Assembly (NCBI GenBank): GCA_949948825.1
Contig: CATLIJ010000088.1
Span: 1-9,271, forward strand
Direction: 5' to 3'
Source of the DNA: an uncultured Clostridiaceae bacterium
Lineage (GTDB): Bacteria; Bacillota; Clostridia; Lachnospirales; Lachnospiraceae
DNA: 9,271 bases
Part shown: one piece after another, positions 5,653 to 9,271 of the stretch
How positions within the stretch are numbered: the stretch's first letter is position 1
Layout: the number at the start of each line of letters is the position of its first letter
The notes under the pieces: generated by a model
Told to the model about the DNA's origin: nothing
Seen by the model: the letters and a program-made list of their open reading frames with translations, nothing else
Databases searched by the model: none
Program-made: the position numbers and the translations under genes

Positions 5653-7544
5653 TGAGGCTTGCTGTTTTGAATTTTAAAAACAGTTTTAAAAATTACTTAT
5701 CTCTGATTATTTCACTGGCATTTACCTGCGTGGTTTTTTTGAATTTTCAGAATATTTTATATTCCAGTGCCTTTGATGTGCTGGGAACCAGGAACCGGGA
5801 ATATATTAATATGCTGGTCTGGATGACTTCTTTTGTGTTGGGATGTTTTATGGTATTTTTTATCTGGTATTCCACCAATGTCTTTTTGGTGCGAAGGAAA
5901 AGGGAGATTGGCATTTATATTTTCATGGGCCTTTCCAACCAGAAAATCGGACAGATGTATTGGATTGAGACGGTTCTGATCGGATTGTCTGCTCTTGGAA
6001 TTGGACTGGTGGCGGGAATGGCTGCATCAGGGTTGTTCCAGATGATTTTGTTTGTTGTCTCTGATTTGAAATTGGAAATTCGGTTTTGCTCTGATATTCG
6101 ATCTATCCTTGTGACAGTGGCAGTATATTTGGTAATTTACATGATTTTTGCATGGAAGGGATATGGGAACATTGTGCGCAGCAGTGTGCTGGAAATGATT
6201 CTGGCAGCAAAACAAAATGAATATGTCCGCCAGAATCGGTTTCTGTTGATCGGAAAGGCTATCCTGGGAGTAGTGATTCTGGGATGCGGTTATGGGCTTG
6301 CTCTAAAGGAAGGGAGGACTAATGTGATGGGAAATGCCTTTGGAGCAGTAGTTCTGGTGACTGTTGGAGTTTACCTGTTGTTTGGAGGGCTGATTCCTTT
6401 TCTGTTTTGGACATTGGCAAGTAATAAGCTTTTTCTTTACAGAGGAACGCGGACATTATGGATAAACAATGTGATTTTTCGTATGAAGAAAAATTACCGA
6501 ACCTATGCTGTGGTATGTGTGTTAATGTTATGTTCTGTGACTGCTCTTGCCATGGGATTTGCTATGAAGGAGCGGTATGACAATATGATACGATTTGAAA
6601 ACACATACACATTTCAGCTTATAAGCAGCCGGAGTGATCTGGACAAACCGGCAAGGGACTTGATTGAAGGAGAGAGTCCGATTGTGTTTAGCTCCACTCT
6701 TCCTGTTTTGAGTCTGGATGGATCTTTTGTGAAAGCAGGGGGAAATTACAGCAAATATGAATTTGTATCTTATTCTTATTTAAGGCAGCTGGCCAGGGAT
6801 ACAGGCATGGAGCTTCTTTTTGAAGAGCCAAAGGAAGATGAAGTGTTTCTGGTTTCCCATTTGCATCTGTTATCTTTGATTACACAACAAACAAACGAAA
6901 TCATTGTGAATGGGAAGCTTTACCGGCAGACAGGGGAGGCAAGTGTTCCTTATCTGGGCTATCTTCAGGAGAGCATGAACTTTTATGTGATGAATGATCA
7001 TGAGTATGAAAAGCTGGTTCCCTTGGGAGAAGAATTATATACCTATAACTACCGGATTCAGGATTTGGAGCGCTTTGCCCGGATTCGCGATAATCTGGAT
7101 GTGCTGGTGGAAGAGACCAAAGAGAATCATACAGGGCGGGTGGCCATTGACCCTCAGAGCAATGAAATTGACTGGATTAAAATGCTGTATTCCATCTGCA
7201 TTTTTATGTTTCTGGTGTTTATTTTTGCCAGCGGAAGCATTATGTTTATGAAGCTTTACAATGATGCTTTTGAGGAAAGAGAACGATGCAAGGTACTGCG
7301 GAAAATGGGTATTCCCCAGGAACTGTTAAGACGGTCCGTGGCAGCAGAGTTATTGACAGCATATGGGACAGCTTTTGTGGTTATGGCGGTTTCTTCCTTG
7401 TTTTCAGTGGGAGCTTTAGGGAAAATGATGTACACAAATTTGTTGTCAGTGAATGTGGTCAGTGTGCTGGTGGTGCTGGGAATTTTGGCTGTGTGGTATG
7501 GGTTGTCATTGTGGACCTATGAGAGGAATGGGGAAATAGAATGA
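5643..7544 (+). CDS. ABC transporter permease, BceB-like (FtsX family), 10 TM helices
   Basis: This is a 633-residue membrane partner of the BceA-like ATPase. Hydrophobic segments are visible at about 17-37, 57-80, 107-138, 153-171, 202-221, 231-258 and 288-307. A soluble stretch of about 205 residues follows (308-512), then segments near 513-536, 568-590 and 603-624. Ten helices with a single large extracytoplasmic domain between helices 7 and 8 is the diagnostic BceB/VraG topology. In known members this domain contributes to ligand specificity. FtsX-like cores lie near helices 2-4 and 8-10, each with a charged RRKREIGIY or ERERCKVLRKMGIP coupling segment facing the ATPase. The GTG at 5643 is used because of ribosome-site spacing. 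With the two-component system upstream it forms a complete sensing and detoxification module. The peptide handled is unknown. Confidence 0.93.
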   Translation: MGMMRLAVLNFKNSFKNYLSLIISLAFTCVVFLNFQNILYSSAFDVLGTRNREYINMLVWMTSFVLGCFMVFFIWYSTNVFLVRRKREIGIYIFMGLSNQKIGQMYWIETVLIGLSALGIGLVAGMAASGLFQMILFVVSDLKLEIRFCSDIRSILVTVAVYLVIYMIFAWKGYGNIVRSSVLEMILAAKQNEYVRQNRFLLIGKAILGVVILGCGYGLALKEGRTNVMGNAFGAVVLVTVGVYLLFGGLIPFLFWTLASNKLFLYRGTRTLWINNVIFRMKKNYRTYAVVCVLMLCSVTALAMGFAMKERYDNMIRFENTYTFQLISSRSDLDKPARDLIEGESPIVFSSTLPVLSLDGSFVKAGGNYSKYEFVSYSYLRQLARDTGMELLFEEPKEDEVFLVSHLHLLSLITQQTNEIIVNGKLYRQTGEASVPYLGYLQESMNFYVMNDHEYEKLVPLGEELYTYNYRIQDLERFARIRDNLDVLVEETKENHTGRVAIDPQSNEIDWIKMLYSICIFMFLVFIFASGSIMFMKLYNDAFEERERCKVLRKMGIPQELLRRSVAAELLTAYGTAFVVMAVSSLFSVGALGKMMYTNLLSVNVVSVLVVLGILAVWYGLSLWTYERNGEIE

Positions 7545-7561
7545 ATATTTTTGGAATGTGC

Positions 7562-7590
7562 TTGTATATTTGAGGTAAATTATGTATAAT
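7562..7590 (+). promoter_or_regulatory. guaA promoter
   Basis: TTGTAT (-35, 7562-7567) and a perfect TATAAT (-10, 7585-7590) are separated by 17 bp. Transcription should begin near 7597, leaving a leader of about 43 nt, too short for a purine riboswitch. The promoter lies just after the permease stop, so guaA is an independent unit, though read-through from the transporter is possible because no terminator is visible between them. Confidence 0.8.
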
Positions 7591-7627
7591 GTTTTTTATT
7601 TCAAAGCAATCATTCAAAAGAACTGTT

Positions 7628-7633
7628 GGGAGG
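7628..7633 (+). promoter_or_regulatory. Ribosome binding site deciding the guaA GTG start
   Basis: GGGAGG lies 6 nt before the GTG at 7640. The in-frame ATG at 7589 overlaps the -10 hexamer and would not be on the mRNA made from this promoter. Confidence 0.8.
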
Positions 7634-7639
7634 CATTTT

Positions 7640-9184
7640 GTGAGCAGAGATAAAATTATAGTGATTGATTTTGGTGGCCAGTATAATCAGCTGGTGGCGC
7701 GCCGGGTCCGCGAGTGCAATGTGTATTGTGAGATCTATTCTTATAAAACCAGTTTAGACAAGATCCGGGAGATGAATCCAAGGGGAATCATTTTGACCGG
7801 AGGTCCTGACAGCTGCTATACAGAAGGAGCCGCCAGGTGCGAGAGGGAGTTATTTAATTTGGGAATTCCGGTACTGGGGTTGTGTTATGGCGCTCAGCTG
7901 ATGATGCATGTATTGGGAGGCCATGTGTGCAAAGCTCCGGTCCGGGAGTATGGAAGGATTGAAGTGACAATCGATCCGTCAGCACCTCTGTTTGCCAATG
8001 TTTCGGAGCACACCATATGCTGGATGAGTCACAACGATTATATCGAAAAGACAGCCCCGGATTTTCAGATTATTGCCCATACGAACGATTGTCCTGCAGC
8101 TGCCATGCAGTGTGTGGAGAGAAATTTATATGCCATTCAGTTTCATCCGGAGGTGCTTCATACCGTGGAGGGAACAAAGATTCTATGGAATTTTGTCCGT
8201 GGAATCTGCGGATGTGCCGGAGATTGGAGGATGGATGCGTTTGTGGCAAATTCGGTGGAGGCGATCCGTCAGAAGGTGGGAAAGGGAAAGGTCCTTTGCG
8301 CCTTGTCCGGAGGAGTGGATTCTTCTGTGGCAGCTGTCATGCTGGCCAAAGCGGTGGGAGACCAGTTGACCTGCGTGTTTGTGGACCATGGCCTGCTTCG
8401 AAAGAGGGAGGGGGATGAGGTGGAGGAGGTATTTGGCCCTTCTGGTCCCTATGACCTGAATTTTGTCCGGGTGAATGCTCAGGAGCGGTTTTATGAAAAG
8501 CTGAAGGGAATCGAGGAGCCGGAGCAGAAGCGGAAAATTATTGGCGAAGAATTTATCCGTGTATTTGAGGAAGAGGCAAAAAAGATCGGCACTGTGGATT
8601 TTCTGGTTCAGGGAACGATTTATCCGGATGTGGTGGAAAGTGGCCTGGGGGGAGAGTCTTCTGTGATCAAATCTCATCATAATGTCGGCGGTCTGCCGGA
8701 TTATGTGGATTTCAAGGAGATTATTGAGCCTTTGAGGGATCTATTTAAGGATGAGGTGCGCAGGGCAGGACTGGAGCTGGGGATTCCTGAGAAACTGGTG
8801 TACCGTCAGCCGTTTCCAGGGCCAGGGCTGGGAATCCGAATTGTAGGAGAGGTGACTGCCGAGAAGGTACACATGGTTCAGGAAGCGGATGCCATTTACC
8901 GGGAGGAGATGGCAAAGGCAGGCTTGGACAAAAGTGTAGGGCAGTATTTTGCGGCATTGACAAATATGCGCTCAGTGGGGGTTATGGGGGATGAAAGAAC
9001 CTATGATTATGCGGTGGCGCTGCGGGCAGTGAATACGGTTGATTTTATGACAGCCGAGGCGGCAGAGCTGCCCTGGGAGGTGCTTGGGCGGGTGGCCAGC
9101 CGGATTGTCAATGAGGTGGAGCATGTGAACCGGGTGCTGTATGACTGTACGGGGAAGCCGCCGGGGACGATTGAGTTCGAATAG
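7640..9184 (+). CDS. guaA: GMP synthase (glutamine-hydrolysing), GuaA
   Basis: This enzyme converts XMP, ATP and glutamine to GMP, the last step of guanine nucleotide synthesis, in the cytoplasm. From the GTG at 7640 it is 514 residues, the normal length. The class I glutamine amidotransferase domain begins IIVIDFGGQYNQLVARRVRE and carries the catalytic triad Cys82 (GLCYGAQ), His169 and Glu171 (FHPEV). The ATP-pyrophosphatase domain has the P-loop LSGGVDSS (222-229) and VFVDHGLLRKREGDEV. The C-terminal dimerisation/XMP-binding domain shows RQPFPGPGLGIRI, ALTNMRSVGVMGDERTYDYAVALRAV and ends KPPGTIEFE. All catalytic residues are present. The start is GTG because of its ribosome site and because the upstream ATG lies in the promoter. 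The gene ends with two consecutive TAG codons, followed by a strong terminator. It is a housekeeping gene unrelated in function to its upstream neighbours. Confidence 0.98.
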   Translation: MSRDKIIVIDFGGQYNQLVARRVRECNVYCEIYSYKTSLDKIREMNPRGIILTGGPDSCYTEGAARCERELFNLGIPVLGLCYGAQLMMHVLGGHVCKAPVREYGRIEVTIDPSAPLFANVSEHTICWMSHNDYIEKTAPDFQIIAHTNDCPAAAMQCVERNLYAIQFHPEVLHTVEGTKILWNFVRGICGCAGDWRMDAFVANSVEAIRQKVGKGKVLCALSGGVDSSVAAVMLAKAVGDQLTCVFVDHGLLRKREGDEVEEVFGPSGPYDLNFVRVNAQERFYEKLKGIEEPEQKRKIIGEEFIRVFEEEAKKIGTVDFLVQGTIYPDVVESGLGGESSVIKSHHNVGGLPDYVDFKEIIEPLRDLFKDEVRRAGLELGIPEKLVYRQPFPGPGLGIRIVGEVTAEKVHMVQEADAIYREEMAKAGLDKSVGQYFAALTNMRSVGVMGDERTYDYAVALRAVNTVDFMTAEAAELPWEVLGRVASRIVNEVEHVNRVLYDCTGKPPGTIEFE

Positions 9185-9193
9185 TAGACATTT

Positions 9194-9234
9194 GGACTGA
9201 AAACCTGATAAAATAAGGGTTTTCAGTCCTTTTT
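9194..9234 (+). terminator. Rho-independent terminator of guaA
   Basis: A perfect 12-bp stem, GGACTGAAAACC (9194-9205) with GGTTTTCAGTCC (9218-9229), encloses a 12-nt loop and is followed by TTTTT (9230-9234). It starts 9 nt after the guaA stop. The remaining bases to 9271 show no recognisable feature. Confidence 0.95.
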
Positions 9235-9271
9235 ATATCTCTGTGATGTTAATATGATGTTGAAAATAGAG

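Noticed and set aside
7545..7639. Purine (guanine) riboswitch in front of guaA
   Set aside because: The leader after the predicted start site is only about 43 nt and shows no three-way junction or terminator/antiterminator pairing.
8183..8680. 165-codon minus-strand open frame inside guaA
   Set aside because: It is fully antisense to conserved GMP synthase coding sequence and has no recognisable protein features.
1..9271. tRNA, rRNA, insertion sequences, attachment sites, replication origin
   Set aside because: I looked for terminal inverted repeats with transposase genes, tRNA-like cloverleafs and integrase genes and saw none. Gene content is continuous and on one strand.

Overview
The window looks like chromosomal DNA from a Gram-positive Clostridia-type bacterium, most likely a member of the Lachnospiraceae. 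The evidence is a moderate G+C content, strong purine-rich ribosome binding sites (GGAGG-like), a BceRS/BceAB-type antimicrobial-peptide module, and a GMP synthase whose linker after the glutaminase domain (CGCAGDWRMDAF) resembles, from memory, those of that family. This assignment is inference; no database search was possible. Every gene lies on the + strand.

Layout: (1) 1-1257 holds the 3' part of a HisKA_3-type sensor kinase and its NarL/LuxR-type response regulator, overlapping by 26 bp. (2) 1371-2787 holds two genes separated by one base: a NADAR (YbiA-like) N-glycosidase and a TIGR02452-type microbial poly(ADP-ribose) glycohydrolase macrodomain with an intact GGG-X7-QEE signature. Both families remove or process ADP-ribose. 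(3) 2802-4759 holds an OmpR-type response regulator and a BceS-like, two-helix sensor kinase. They are split by a 240-bp, G-rich array of seven degenerate ~36-bp tandem repeats. (4) 4778-7544 holds a promoter region with three TGTAA boxes, followed by a BceA-like ATPase and a BceB-like 10-helix permease. (5) 7562-9234 is a self-contained guaA unit: a near-consensus promoter, a GTG-initiated GMP synthase and a strong intrinsic terminator.

How it fits together: the second two-component system probably senses flux through the BceAB-like transporter and activates its promoter at 4778-4844, giving a peptide-antibiotic sensing and detoxification loop. The first two-component system probably controls a target outside the window. 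The NADAR/PARG pair sits between the two signalling systems and, at 14 nt from the second response regulator, may be co-transcribed with it. No ADP-ribosyltransferase is visible, so its substrate is unknown. The most unusual items are this ADP-ribose-reversal pair in a two-component neighbourhood, the 36-bp repeat array between regulator and kinase, and the phased TGTAA boxes at the transporter promoter.
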